A stretch of DNA of 64,000 nucleotides from positions 1 through 64,000 of the forward strand of contig JACEFZ010025061.1 of the NCBI GenBank assembly GCA_014155875.1, written 5' to 3'. Each line of letters begins with the position of its first letter. The first letter of the stretch is position 1. The notes below the pieces were generated by a model, which saw only the letters and a program-made list of their open reading frames with translations, had not been told where the DNA came from and searched no databases. The position numbers and the translations under genes were made by a program. Of the stretch, positions 1 through 13,872 are shown one piece after another. Source of the DNA: Cepaea nemoralis. Lineage: Eukaryota; Mollusca; Gastropoda; Stylommatophora; Helicidae.

Positions 1-3000
1 AGTAAGGTATTAGACAAACATGGAGTGATGTAGTAGTATATAGACACAACATGGACGCAGTAAGTTATAGTTTAACATGGAATGAGTAAGGTATATAGAC
101 AAACAGGAATGATGAGTCAGTATAGACAAACTGGATGACTGCAGTAAGTATTCACAACATGGATGATTGTAGTAAGGTATATAGACATAACATGGAATGA
201 CTGGCAGTAAGGTATATAGACACAACCATGGAATGACTGGCAGTAAGGTATATAGATATAACATGGAATGACTGGCAGTAAGGTATATAGACACAACATG
301 GAATGATTGGTAGTAGGGTAGTATAGACACTCATGGAATGACTGGCAGTAAGGTATATAGACACAATATGGGATAACTGACAGTAAGGTATATAGATATA
401 ACATGGAATGACTGGCAGTAAGGTATATAGACACAACATGGGATAACTGACAGTAAGGTATATAGATATAACATGGAATGACTGGCAGTAAGGTATATAG
501 ACACAACATGTGATAACTGACAGTAAGGTATATAGACCCAACATGGAATGACTGGCAGTAAGGTAAATCGACACAACATGAAGTGACTGGCAGTAAGTAT
601 ATAGACACAACAGGGAATGACTGGCAGTAAGGTATATAAACACAACATGGAATGACTGACAGTAAGGTATATAGACACAACATGGAATGACTGGCAGTAA
701 GGTATATAGACACAACATGTGATAACTGACAGTAAGGTATATAGACCCAACATGGATTGACTGGCAGTAAGGTATATCGACACAACATGAAGTGACTGGC
801 AGTAAGTATATAGACACAACAGGGAATGACTGGCAGTAAGGTATATAGACACAACATGGGATAACTGACAGTAAGGTATATAGACGCAACATGGAATGAG
901 AGGCAGTAAGGTATATAGACACAACATGGAATGACTGGCAGTAAGGTATATAGACACAACATGGAATGACTGGCAGTAATTATATAGACACAATATGGGA
1001 TAACTGACAGTAAGGTATATAGACACAACTTGGAATGACTGACAGTAAGGTATAGAGACACAACATTGGGATAAATGACAGTAAGGTATATAGACACAAC
1101 ATGGAATGACTGGCAGTAGGGTATATAGATATAACATGGAATGACTGGCAGTAAGGTATATAGACACAACATGGAATGATTGGTAGTAAGGTATATAGAT
1201 ATAACATGGAATGACTGGCAGTAAGGTATATAGACACAACATGGAATGACATGCAGTAAGGTATATAGATATAACATGGAATGACTGGCAGTAAGGTATA
1301 TAGATACAACATGGAATGATTGGTAGTAAGGTATATAGACACATCATGGAATGACTGGCAGTAAGGTATATAGACACAACATGGAATGACTGGCAGTAAG
1401 GTATATAGACACATCATGGAAAGAATGGAAGTAAGGTATATAGACACAACATGGAAAGACTGGAAGTAAGGTATATAGACACAACATGGAATGACTGGCA
1501 GTAAGATATATAGATATAACATGGAATGACTAGCAGTAAGGTATATAGACCCAACATGGAATGACTGGCAGTAAGGTATATAGACCCAACATGGAATGAG
1601 AGACAGTAAGGTATATAAACACAATATGGAATGACTGGCAGTAAGGTATATAGACACAACATGGGATAACTGACAGTAAGGTATATAGACACAACATGGA
1701 ATGACTGGCAGTAAGGTATATAGACACAACATGGAATGATTGGTAGTAGGGTATATAGACACATCATGGAATGACTGGCAGTAAGGTATATAGACACAAT
1801 ATGGGATAACTGACAGTAAGGTATATAGATATAACATGGAATGACTGGCAGTAAGGTATATAGACACAACATGGGATAACTGACAGTAAGGTATATAGAC
1901 ACAACATGGAATGACTGGCAGTAAGGTATATAGATATAACTTGGAATGACTGGCAGTAGGGTATATAGACACAACATGGAATGACTGGCAGTAAGGTATA
2001 TAGATATAACATGGTATGACTGGCAGTAAGATATATAGATATAACATGGAATGATTGGCAGTAGGGTATATAGACACAACATGGAATGACTGGCAGTAAG
2101 GTATATAGATATAACATGGAATGACTGGCAGTAAGGTACATAGACACAACATGGAATGATTGGTAGTAAGGTATATAGATATAACATGGAATGACTGGCA
2201 GTAAGGTATATAGACACAACATGGAATGACATGCAGTAAGGTATATAGATATAACATGGAATGACTGGCAGTAAGGTATATAGATACAACATGGAATGAT
2301 TGGTAGTAAGGTATATAGACACATCATGGAATGACTGGCAGTAAGGTATATAGACACAACATGGAATGACTGGCAGTAAGGTATATAGACACATCATGGA
2401 AAGAATGGAAGTAAGGTATATAGACACAACATGGAAAGACTGGAAGTAAGGTATATAGACACAACATGGAATGACTGGCAGTACGATATATAGATATAAC
2501 ATGGAATGACTAGCAGTAAGGTATATAGACCCAACATGGAATGACTGGCAGTAAGGTATATCGACACAGGATGAAGTGACTGGCAGTTAGTATATAGACA
2601 CAACAGGGAATGACTGGCAGTAAGTATATAGACACAATATGGAATGACTGACAGTAACGTATATAGACACAACATGGAATGACTGGCAGTAAGGTATATA
2701 GACACAACATGGGATAACTGTCTGTAAGGTATATAGACCCAACATGGAATGAGAGACAGTAAGGTATATAAACACTATATGGAATGACTGGCAGTAAGGT
2801 ATATAGACACAACATGGAATGACTGGCAGTAAGTATATAGACAAAATATGGGATAACTGACAGTAAGGTATATAGACACAACATGGAATGACCGACAGTA
2901 AGGTATATAGACACAACATGGAATGACTGGCAGTAAGGTATATAGATATAACATGGAATGACTGGCAGTAAGGTATATAGACACAACATGGAATGATTGG

Positions 3001-6000
3001 TAGTAAGGTATTATAGACATAACATGGAATGACTGGCAGTAAGGTATATAGACACAACATGGAATGACAGGCAGTAAGGTATATAGATATAACATGTAAT
3101 GACTGGCAGTAAGGTATATAGACACAACATGGAATGATTGGTAGTAAGGTATATAGACATAACATGGAATGACTGGCAGTAAGGTATATAGACACAACAT
3201 GGAATGATTGGTAGTAAGGTATATAGACATAACATGGAATGACTGGCAGTAAGGTATATAGACACAACATGGAATGACTGGCAGTAAGGTATATAGATAT
3301 AACATGGAATGACTGGCAGTAAGGTATATAGACACAACATGGAATGATTGGTAGTAGGGTATATAGACACATCATGGAATGACTGGCAGTAGGGTATATA
3401 GACACAATATGGGATAACTGACAGTAAGGTATATAGATATAACATGGAATGACTGGCAGTAAGGTATATACACACAACACGGGATAACTGACAGTAAGGT
3501 ATATAGATATAACATGGAATGACTGGCAATAAGGTATATAGACACAACATGGAATTATTGGTAGTAAGGTATATAGACATAACATGGAATGACTGGCAGT
3601 GAGGTATATAGACACAACATGTGATAACTGACAGTAAGGTATATAGACCCAACATGAAATGACTGGCAGTAAGGTATATCGACACAACATGAAGTGACTG
3701 GCAGTAAGTATATAGACACAACAGGGAATGACTGGCAGTAAGGTATATAGACACAACATGGGATAACTGACAGTAAGGTATATAGACACAACATGGAATG
3801 ACCGACAGTAAGGTATAGAGACACAACATGGAATGTCTGACAGTAAGGTATAGAGACACAACATTGGGATAAATGACAGTAAGGTATATAGACACAACAT
3901 GGAATGACTGGCAGTAAGGTATATAGATATAACATGGAATGACTGGCAGTAGGGTATATAGACACAACATGGAATGACTGGCAGTAAGGTATATAGATAT
4001 AACATGGTATGACTGGCAGTAAGGTATATAGATATAACATGGAATGACTGGCAGTAGGGTATATAGACACAACATGGAATGACTGGCATGTAAGGTATAT
4101 AGATATAACATGGAATGACTGGCAGTAAGGTATATAGACACAACATGTAATGATTCGTAGTAAGGTATATAGATATAACATGGAATGACTGGCAGTAAGG
4201 TATGTAGACACAACATGGAATGACATGCAGTAAGGTATATAGATATAACATGGAATGACTGGCAGTAAGGTATATAGATACAACATGGAATGATTGGTAG
4301 TAAGGTATATAGACACATCATGGAAAGAATGGAAGTAAGGTATATAGACACAACATGGAATGACTGGCAGTAAGATATATAGACACAATATGGATAACTG
4401 ACAGTAAGGTATATAGATATAACATGGAATGACTGGCAGTAATGTATATAGACACAACATGGAATGACTGGCAGTAAGGTATATAGACACAACATGGAAT
4501 GACTGGCAGTAAGGTATATCGACACAACATGAAGTGACTGCCAGTAAGTATATAGACACAACATGGAATGATTTGTAGTAGGGTATATAGACACAACATG
4601 GGATAACTGGCAGTAAGATATATAGACACAATATGGGATAACTGACAGTAAGATATATAGATATAACATGGAATGACTAGCAGTAAGGTATATAGACCCA
4701 ACATGGAATGACTGGCAGTAAGGTATATCGACACAGGATGAAGTGACTGGCAGTTAGTATATAGACACAACAGGGAATGACTGGCAGTAAGTATATAGAC
4801 ACAATATGGAATGACTGACAGTAACGTATATAGACACAACATGGAATGACTGGCAGTAAGGTATATAGACACAACATGGGATAACTGTCTGTAAGGTATA
4901 TAGACCCAACATGGAATGAGAGACAGTAAGGTATATAAACACAATATGGAATGACTGGCAGTAAGGTATATAGACACAACATGGAATGACTGGCAGTAAG
5001 TATATAGACAAAATATGGGATAACTGACAGTAAGGTATATAGACACAACATGGAATGACCGACAGTAAGGTATATAGACACAACATGGAATGACTGGCAG
5101 TAAGGTATATAGATATAACATGGAATGACTGGCAGTAAGGTATATAGACACAACATGGAATGATTGGTAGTAAGGTATATAGACATAACATGGAATGACT
5201 GGCAGTAAGGTATATAGACACAACATGGAATGACAGGCAGTAAGGTATATAGATATAACATGGAATGACTGGCAGTAAGGTATATAGACACAACATGGAA
5301 TGATTGGTAGTAAGGTATATAGACATAACATGGAATGACTGGCAGTAAGGTATATAGACACAACATGGAATGATTGGTAGTAAGGTATATAGACATAACA
5401 TGGAATGACTGGCAGTAAGGTATATAGACACAACATGGAATGACTGGCAGTAAGGTATATAGATATAACATGGAATGACTGGCAGTAAGGTATATAGACA
5501 CAACATGGAATGATTGGTAGTAGGGTATATAGACACATCATGGAATGACTGGCAGTAGGGTATATAGACACAATATGGGATAACTGACAGTAAGGTATAT
5601 AGATATAACATGGAATGACTGGCAGTAAGGTATATAGACACAACATGGGATAACTGACAGTAAGGTATATAGATATAACATGGAATGACTGGCAATAAGG
5701 TATATAGACACAACATGGAATTATTGGTAGTAAAGGTATATAGACATAACATGGAATGACTGGCAGTGAGGTATATAGACACAACATGTGATAACTGACA
5801 GTAAGGTATATAGACCCAACATGAAATGACTGGCAGTAAGGTATATCGACACAACATGAAGTGACTGGCAGTAAGTATATAGACACAACAGGGAATGACT
5901 GGCAGTAAGGTATATAGACACAACATGGGATAACTGACAGTAAGGTATATAGACACAACATGGAATGACCGACAGTAAGGTATAGAGACACAACATGGAA

Positions 6001-9000
6001 TGTCTGACAGTAAGGTATAGAGACACAACATTGGGATAAATGACAGTAAGGTATATAGACACAACATGGAATGACTGGCAGTAAGGTATATAGATATAAC
6101 ATGGAATGACTGGCAGTAGGGTATATAGACACAACATGGAATGACTGGCAGTAAGGTATATAGATATAACATGGTATGACTGGCAGTAAGGTATATAGAT
6201 ATAACATGGAATGACTGGCAGTAGGGTATATAGACACAACATGGAAAGACTGGCAGTAAGGTATATAGATATAACATGGAATGACTGGCAGTAAGGTATA
6301 TAGACACAACATGGAATGATTCGTAGTAAGGTATATAGATATAACATGGAATGACTGGCAGTAAGGTATATAGACACAACATGGAATGACATGCAGTAAG
6401 GTATATAGATATAACATGGAATGACTGGCAGTAAGGTATATAGATACAACATGGAATGATTGGTAGTAAGGTATATAGACACATCATGGAAAGAATGGAA
6501 GTAAGGTATATAGACACAACATGGAAAGACTGGAAGTAAGGTATATAGACACAATATGGGATAACTGACAGTAAGGTATATAGATATAACATGGAATGAC
6601 TGGCAGTAATGTATATAGACACAACATGGAATGACTGGCAGTAAGGTATATAGACACAACATGGAATGACTGGCAGTAAGGTATATCGACACAACATGAA
6701 GTGACTGCCAGTAAGTATATAGACACAACATGGAATGATTTGTAGTAGAGTATATAGACACAACATGGGATAACTGGCAGTAAGGTATATAGACACAATA
6801 TGGGATAACTGACAGTAAGGTATATAGACACAACATGGAATGACTGGCAGTAAGGTATATAGACACAATATGGAATGACTGGCAGTAAGTATATAGACAC
6901 AATATGGGATAACTGACAGTAAGGTATATAGACACAACATGGAATGACCGACAGTAAGGTATATAGACACAACATGGAATGACTGACAGTAAGGTATAGA
7001 GACACAACATTGGGATAAATGACAGTAAGGTATAGACACAACATGGAATGACTGGCAGTAAGGTATATAGATATAACATGGAATGACTGGCAGTAAGGTA
7101 TATAGACACAACATGGAATGATTGGTAGTAGGGTATATAGACACATCATGAAATGACTGGCAGTAAGGTATATAGATATAATATGGGATAACTGGCAGTA
7201 AGGTATATAGATATAACATGGAAAGACTGGCAGTAAGGTATATAGATATAACATGGAATGACTGGCAGTAAGGTATATAGACACAACATGGAATGATTGG
7301 TAGTAAGGTATATAGACACAATATGGGATAACTGACAGAAAGGTATATAGATATAACATGGAATGACTGGCAGTAAGGTATATAGACACAACATGGAATG
7401 ACTGGCAGTAAGGTATATAGACACAACATGGAATGACTGGCAGTAAGGTATATAGACATATCATGGAAAGAATGGAAGTAAGGTATATAGACACAACATG
7501 GAAAGACTGGAAGTAAGGTATATAGACACAACATGGAATGACTGGCAGTAAGTATATAGACACAACATGTCATAACTGACAGTAAGGTATATAGACACAA
7601 CATGGAATGACTGGCAGTAAGGTATATCGACACAACATGAAGTGACTGGCAGTAAGTATATAGACACAACAGGGAATGACTGGCAGTAAGGTATATAGAC
7701 ACAACATGGGATAACTGACAGTAAGGTATATAGACGCAACATGGAATGAGAGGCAGTAAGGTATATAGACACAACATGGAATGACTGGCAGTAAGGTATA
7801 TAGACACAACATGTAATGACTGGCAGTAAGTATATAGACACAATATGGGATAACTGACAGTAAGGTATATAGACACAACATGGAATGACTGACAGTAAGG
7901 TATAGAGACACAACATTGGGATAAATGACAGTAAGGTATATAGACACAACATGGAATGACTGGCAGTAAGGTATATAGATATAACATGGAATGACTGGCA
8001 GTAGGGTATATAGACACAACATGGAATGACTGGCAGTAAGGTATATAGATATAACATGGAATGACTGGCAGTAAGGTATATAGACACAACATGGAATGAT
8101 TGGTAGTAAGGTATATAGATATAACATGGAATGACTGGCAGTAAGGTATATAGACACAACATGGAATGACATGCAGTAAGGTATATAGATATAACATGGA
8201 ATGACTGGCAGTAAGGTATATAGATACAACATGGAATGATTGGTAGTAAGGTATATAGACACATCATGGAATGACTGGCAGTAAGGTATATAGACACAAC
8301 ATGGAATGACTGGCAGTAAGGTATATAGACACATCATGGAAAGAATGAAAGTATGGTATATAGACACAACATGGAAAGACTGGAAGTAAGGTATATAGAC
8401 ACAACATGGAATGACTGGCAGTAAGATATATAGATATAACATGGAATGACTAGCAGTAAGGTATATAGACCCAACATGGAATGACTGGCAGTAAGGTATA
8501 TCGACACAACATGAAGTGACTGGCAGTTAGTATATAGAGACAACAGGGAATGACTGGCAGTAAGTATATCGACACAATATGGAATGACTGGCAGTAGGGT
8601 ATATAGACACAACATGGAATGACTGGCAGTAAGGTATATAGATATAACATGGTATGACTGGCAGTAAGGTATATAGATATAACATGGAATGACTGGCAGT
8701 AGGGTATATAGACACAACATGGAAAGACTGGCAGTAAGGTATATAGATATAACATGGAATGACTGGCAGTAAGGTATATAGACACAACATGGAATGATTC
8801 GTAGTAAGGTATATAGATATAACATGGAATGACTGGCAGTAAGGTATATAGACACAACATGGAATGACATGCAGTAAGGTATATAGATATAACATGGAAT
8901 GACTGGCAGTAAGGTATATAGATACAACATGGAATGATTGGTAGTAAGGTATATAGACACATCATGGAAAGAATGGAAGTAAGGTATATAGACACAACAT

Positions 9001-11214
9001 GGAAAGACTGGAAGTAAGGTATATAGACACAATATGGGATAACTGACAGTAAGGTATATAGATATAACATGGAATGACTGGCAGTAATGTATATAGACAT
9101 AACATGGAATGACTGGCAGTAAGGTATATAGACACAACATGGAATGACTGGCAGTAAGGTATATCGACACAACATGAAGTGACTGCCAGTAAGTATATAG
9201 ACACAACATGGAATGATTTGTAGTAGGGTATATAGACACAACATGGATAACTGGCAGTAAGGTATATAGACACAATATGGGATAACTGACAGTAAGGTAT
9301 ATAGACACAACATGGAATGACTGGCAGTAAGGTATATAGACACAACATGGAATGACTGGCAGTAAGTATATAGACACAATATGGGATAACTGACAGTAAG
9401 GTATATAGACACAACATGGAATGACCGACAGTAAGGTATATAGACACAACATGGAATGACTGACAGTAAGGTATAGAGACACAACATTGGGATAAATGAC
9501 AGTAAGGTATAGACACAACATGGAATGACTGGCAGTAAGGTATATAGATATAACATGGAATGACTGGCAGTAAGGTATATAGACACAACATGGAATGATT
9601 GGTAGTAGGGTATATAGACACATCATGAAATGACTGGCAGTAAGGTATATAGATATAATATGGGATAACTGGCAGTAAGGTATATAGATATAACATGGAA
9701 TGACTGGCAGTAAGGTATATAGATATAACATGGAATGACTGGCAGTAAGGTATATAGACACAACATGGAATGATTGGTAGTAAGGTATATAGACACAATA
9801 TGGGATAACTGACAGAAAGGTATATAGATATAACATGGAATGACTGGCAGTAAGGTATATAGACACAACATGGAATGACTGGCAGTAAGGTATATAGACA
9901 CAACATGGAATGACTGGCAGTAAGGTATATAGACACATCATGGAAAGAATGGAAGTAAGGTATATAGACACAACATGGAAAGACTGGAAGTAAGGTATAT
10001 AGACACAACATGGCATGACTGGCAGTAAGTATATAGACACAACATGTGATAACTGACAGTAAGGTATATAGACACAACATGGAATGACTGGCAGTAAGGT
10101 ATATCGACACAACATGAAGTGACTGGCAGTAAATATATAGACACAACAGGGAATGACTGGCAGTAAGGTATATAGACACAACATGGGATAACTGACAGTA
10201 AGGTATATAGACGCAACATGGAATGAGAGGCAGTAAGGTATATAGACACAACATGGAATGACTGGCAGTAAGGTATATAGACACAACATGTAATGACTGG
10301 CAGTAAGTATATAGACACAATATGGGATAACTGACAGTAAGGTATATAGACACAACATGGAATGACTGACAGTAAGGTATAGAGACACAACATTGGGATA
10401 AATGACAGTAAGGTATATAGACACAACATGGAATGACTGGCAGTAAGGTATATAGATATAACATGGAATGATTGGCAGTAGGGTATATAGACACAACATG
10501 GAATGACAGATGTGTATAAGAGACAGGGTATATAGATATAACATGGAATGACTGGCAGTAAGGTATATAGACACAACATGGAATGATTGGTAGTAAGGTA
10601 TATAGATATAACATGGAATGACTGGCAGTAAGGTATATAGACACAACATGGAATGACATGCAGTAAGGTATATAGATATAACATGGAATGACTGGCAGTA
10701 AGGTATATAGATACAACATGGAATGATTGGTAGTAAGGTATATAGACACATCATGGAATGACTGGCAGTAAGGTATATAGACACAACATGGAATGACTGG
10801 CAGTAAGGTATATAGACACATCATGGAAAGAATGAAAGTATGGTATATAGACACAACATGGAAAGACTGGAAGTAAGGTATATAGACACAACATGGAATG
10901 ACTGGCAGTAAGATATATAGATATAACATGGAATGACTAGCAGTAAGGTATATAGACCCAACATGGAATGACTGGCAGTAAGGTATATCGACACAACATG
11001 AAGTGACTGGCAGTTAGTATATAGAGACAACAGGGAATGACTGGCAGTAAGTATATCGACACAATATGGAATGACTGGCAGTAAGATATATAGACACAAC
11101 ATGGAATGACTGACAGTAAGGTATATAGACACAACATGGAATGACTGGCAGTAAGGTATATAGACACAACATGGAATAACTGTCTGTAAGGTATATAGAC
11201 CCAACATGGAATGA
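1..11214. repeat. 35-bp satellite array, block 1
   Basis: Head-to-tail array of a 35-bp unit with the core GACTGGCAGTAAGGTATATA; about 320 units. Units fall into recurring variant classes: ends in GACACAAC, GATATAAC or GACATAAC; GGGATAACTGACAG; GGAATGATTGGTAG; GGAAAGAATGGAAG; GAAGTGACTGGCAGTTAG. A few units are 34 bp through loss of one G. Diagnostic variants repeat at exactly 2167 bp (2584 to 4751, 3691 to 5858, 3851 to 6018) and at about 2477-2487 bp (8524 to 11011), which is higher-order organisation. The minus strand has no stop codon in any frame of the consensus, so long Tyr/Cys/Leu-rich ORFs appear; I do not call them genes. Positions 1-330 are much noisier than the rest. The block ends abruptly at the LINE insertion. 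A centromeric or subtelomeric location is possible but cannot be shown here. Confidence 0.97.
10508..10526 (+). other. Tn5 mosaic end (Nextera-type adapter) embedded in the satellite
   Basis: The 19 bases AGATGTGTATAAGAGACAG are a perfect match to the hyperactive Tn5 transposase mosaic end used in tagmentation libraries. They sit inside a satellite unit, between GGAATGAC and GGTATATAG, and replace nine bases of the normal unit (TGGCAGTAA). The wider adapter arms that normally precede the mosaic end are not present on either side. This is almost certainly library-derived sequence left in an assembly, or a chimeric read, and not native DNA. Confidence 0.95.
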
Positions 11215-11499
11215 ATCAAATCAAATCAAATCAACTTTATTAGGGTCACAAATTGGGCGCGCAGGCCCGTCTTACATTCGGCCCTTCCAATCACTCGTCT
11301 TTCGTTCATCAAGAGCATTTACATTTACATAGGAAGAAAAATAAACATTGTGAAATGAATGTTGTAAACATAAACAAGGCTAAACATGGAGAAAAATGTG
11401 TAATCAAATGTTATTTAACTTATAATATGACAGATGAGAATACACAAACATATGGATTCGCCTGTTACATAGCATGCGTGTTACATGACATGCATCTGC

Positions 11500-11501
11500 T
11501 C

Positions 11502-11564
<63 letters not shown>

Positions 11565-11866
11565 CTTTCATATACACACACTCACACGCATGCGCGCGCT
11601 CACACACACACACACTAACACATCAACTCTCCCACTGTCTCACTCTCTAACACACAATCCTACACACACACACACACTCAATCTCTCAATCACACTCTCT
11701 CACACATACACGTACACATGAACGCATGCACGCACGCACACACTCCCTCACTCACTCTCACACATACACGTACGAATGCATGCACTGACACATTCCCCCA
11801 CCATTTCTCGCTCAATCACTCTCTCCACACACACGCATGCACACACGCATTCACTCTCTCCCTCTC

Positions 11867-11936
<70 letters not shown>
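11500..11936. repeat. Simple-repeat cluster in the LINE 3' UTR
   Basis: A (CT)n tract at about 11502-11560, a mixed CA/CTCA region at about 11570-11860, and a second (CT)n tract at about 11871-11936. A short 13-bp repeat built on TGAACAATTATA follows at 11963-12001. Open frames across these tracts (Leu/Ser or Arg/Glu ladders) are low-complexity artefacts. Confidence 0.93.
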
Positions 11937-11939
<3 letters not shown>

Positions 11940-12012
11940 CCCACACGCACACACATATATAGTGAACAATTATAATGAACAATTATACTGAACAATTATA
12001 CCAGTAAATGAA

Positions 12013-13872
12013 TTATGGTGGCATATAGTCGGTATGGATTAAGTATTGAAAGAGTTTTCGGTTAAATGTGTAGGGACTCATTGGATTTTTCAGATCTGGA
12101 GGCAGATGATTCCATAAGTGAGCACCAGAATAGGCAAAACATGTTTTGTATAGGTCCAATCTAGGCTTTGAGACATGTAACAAATTTAGGCACTTGCTGT
12201 TCATTGCATTAGATTGAATCAGCGGCAGAAGATACTCTGGGGTATTTTGAGATATAATTTTATTCACTAATTTGGCTTTGTTGAAAAGGAAGCGCTTTTG
12301 TAGTGGTAGAAGTCTTAGATGACTGTAGAAATTATTACTTTCAACGTGCTTTATGCCAGAAACCAGACGAATAGCGCGGTTTTGTAGAGAACATAGTCGT
12401 TTTAAATTAGATTTAGGGCAACCATCCCAAACTGTGGAACAGTAATCGAGATGTGATTGGATATAGCATGTATAGAATATTTTTCGTGTGCTTTCGTCCA
12501 GGAAGTGCTGAATTTTAGCAAGTTGGTAAATCTTTTGAGCTATTTTCTTGGTAAGAGCGTGAACATGAGAGCTCCAGTTCAAATGGCTGTCTATTAAAAG
12601 CCCTAGTGTTTTATGTTCAGTCACATTAACTATAGGTAACGTGCCCATGCGGAGTTCGAGCGGTGATCCAGTTATGGCTAGTGTCTGTAGTTTTTGTCTG
12701 GTCGTTATTAGCATGGATTTGGTTTTGCCGATGTTAATTTGCATGCGGTTTTCATTGCTCCATCTAGTAAGATTATCAAGTTCCTTTTGTAAAGAATTCT
12801 CTAATTCACTACTGTTTTCTTGACTAGTATATATAGTACAGTCGTCAGCAAATAGATCACAAGTTGTATTGATATATAAAGGAAGATCATTAATATAAAC
12901 TGCAAAAAGCAGCGGACCTAGTATTGAGCCCTGAGGCACACCAATATTAAGCTGTGTGGGTCTTGATAGACAGTTGTTGAAGGACACGACTTGTTGCCTG
13001 TCGGATAGAAATGACGTAATTATGGTCACCATGTTGGTGCTTGTCTTCATTTGCTTTAGTTTTCTAATTAAAATATCGTGATCTACCATATCAAAAGCTT
13101 TTTTAAAGTCTACAATCACCGCTCCACAAATTCTACCGTTGTTGATGTTTAAGTGCCAGTTATCGGTCATTTTTGTTAGAGCACTATGGCAAGAATATTT
13201 AGGTCGAAACCCAGATTGACTGTTAATTATTAGATCGTTGTTAATTAAATGGTGTAACGTTATTTTATGAATGTGTTTTTCTAGTGGTTTTGATAGCGAC
13301 GATAATAAGGAAATAGGTCTATAATTACCCAAAACGCTATTATCGATTGAGCCATTTTTAATTAGCGGAAAACACTTTAGCAATTTTAAAAGCAGATGGA
13401 AAGTAGTTTTTGGCCAGGCACTGGTTATATATGAACGTTAAGGACTCACTAATGACTGGTGCAGCACAACGAAGAATTCTATTACTGATACCATCTAGGC
13501 CGTGTGAGTTTGTTGATTTGAGGTTCAAGGGATATTTATAAACGTCTGCAACAGACATTAAAGGAATCTCATCGGGAATATTTCTGGTGCACTTCTCCTC
13601 ACAGAATGATGCCAGTGAACTTAAATTACACGATGAGTCTGGTATTGAAGACTTTAGATTCTCTATTTCTGATTGAAAGAACCAACTGAATTCATCGCAT
13701 GTTATAGAATTTGGTATTGCTGATTCTGTAGGGCGTTTCTTATTGGTTAGCAAGTTAATAGCCTTCCATATATTTGTACTGTTTGAATTATCTACAATCA
13801 AATTTTTAAAATGATCTTTTTTTATCCTACGAATGTCATATTTAACTTTATTCCTTAGTCTGCGGTAATTGA
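12013..13872 (-). pseudogene. LINE reverse transcriptase ORF, truncated and frameshifted
   Basis: Encodes the polymerase of the LINE above, which would copy its RNA at a nicked target. From 13872 to about 13384 the frame reads the segment upstream of RT (a KVKYDIRRIKKDHFKNL stretch, then SHGLDGISNRIL). At about 13380 the frame shifts, and a 456-codon open frame (13383-12013) carries the RT core. In that frame NYRPISLL is near residue 20, motif A VDFKKAFD at residues 91-98, GVPQGSILGPLLF at 148-160 and the catalytic FADD at 178-181, followed by thumb and C-terminal sequence ending near LWNHLPPDL. The catalytic aspartates are intact. The endonuclease and ORF1 are missing because of the 5' truncation, and satellite sequence directly abuts the 5' end. 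The copy cannot be autonomous. Confidence 0.9.

Larger units (their letters stand above)
11215..13872 (-). mobile_element. 5'-truncated non-LTR retrotransposon (CR1/Jockey-like LINE) inserted in the satellite
   Basis: On the minus strand the element runs from an abrupt 5' truncation at about 13872, through the region upstream of RT and the RT domain, to a 3' UTR. It ends in an AATAAA signal (plus-strand TTTATT at 11236-11241) followed by about four copies of a GATTT-type pentamer tail (11215-11235). The flanks join one satellite variant that is intact elsewhere (about 2730-2770, 4890-4930, 16890-16930): CCAACATGGAATGA on the left, GAGACAGTAAGG on the right. GAATGA (11209-11214) and GAATGC (13873-13878) look like an imperfect 6-bp target-site duplication. 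The 3' UTR contains expanded CT and CA tracts. The clade is inferred from RT motif style only. Confidence 0.9.

Noticed and set aside
1..11214. CRISPR-like array of regularly spaced repeats
   Set aside because: Repeats are contiguous with no unique spacers, units are diverged, and the context is eukaryotic.
11485..11975. Open frames rich in Leu/Ser (plus) and Arg/Glu (minus)
   Set aside because: They are translations of (CT)n and CA-rich simple repeats.
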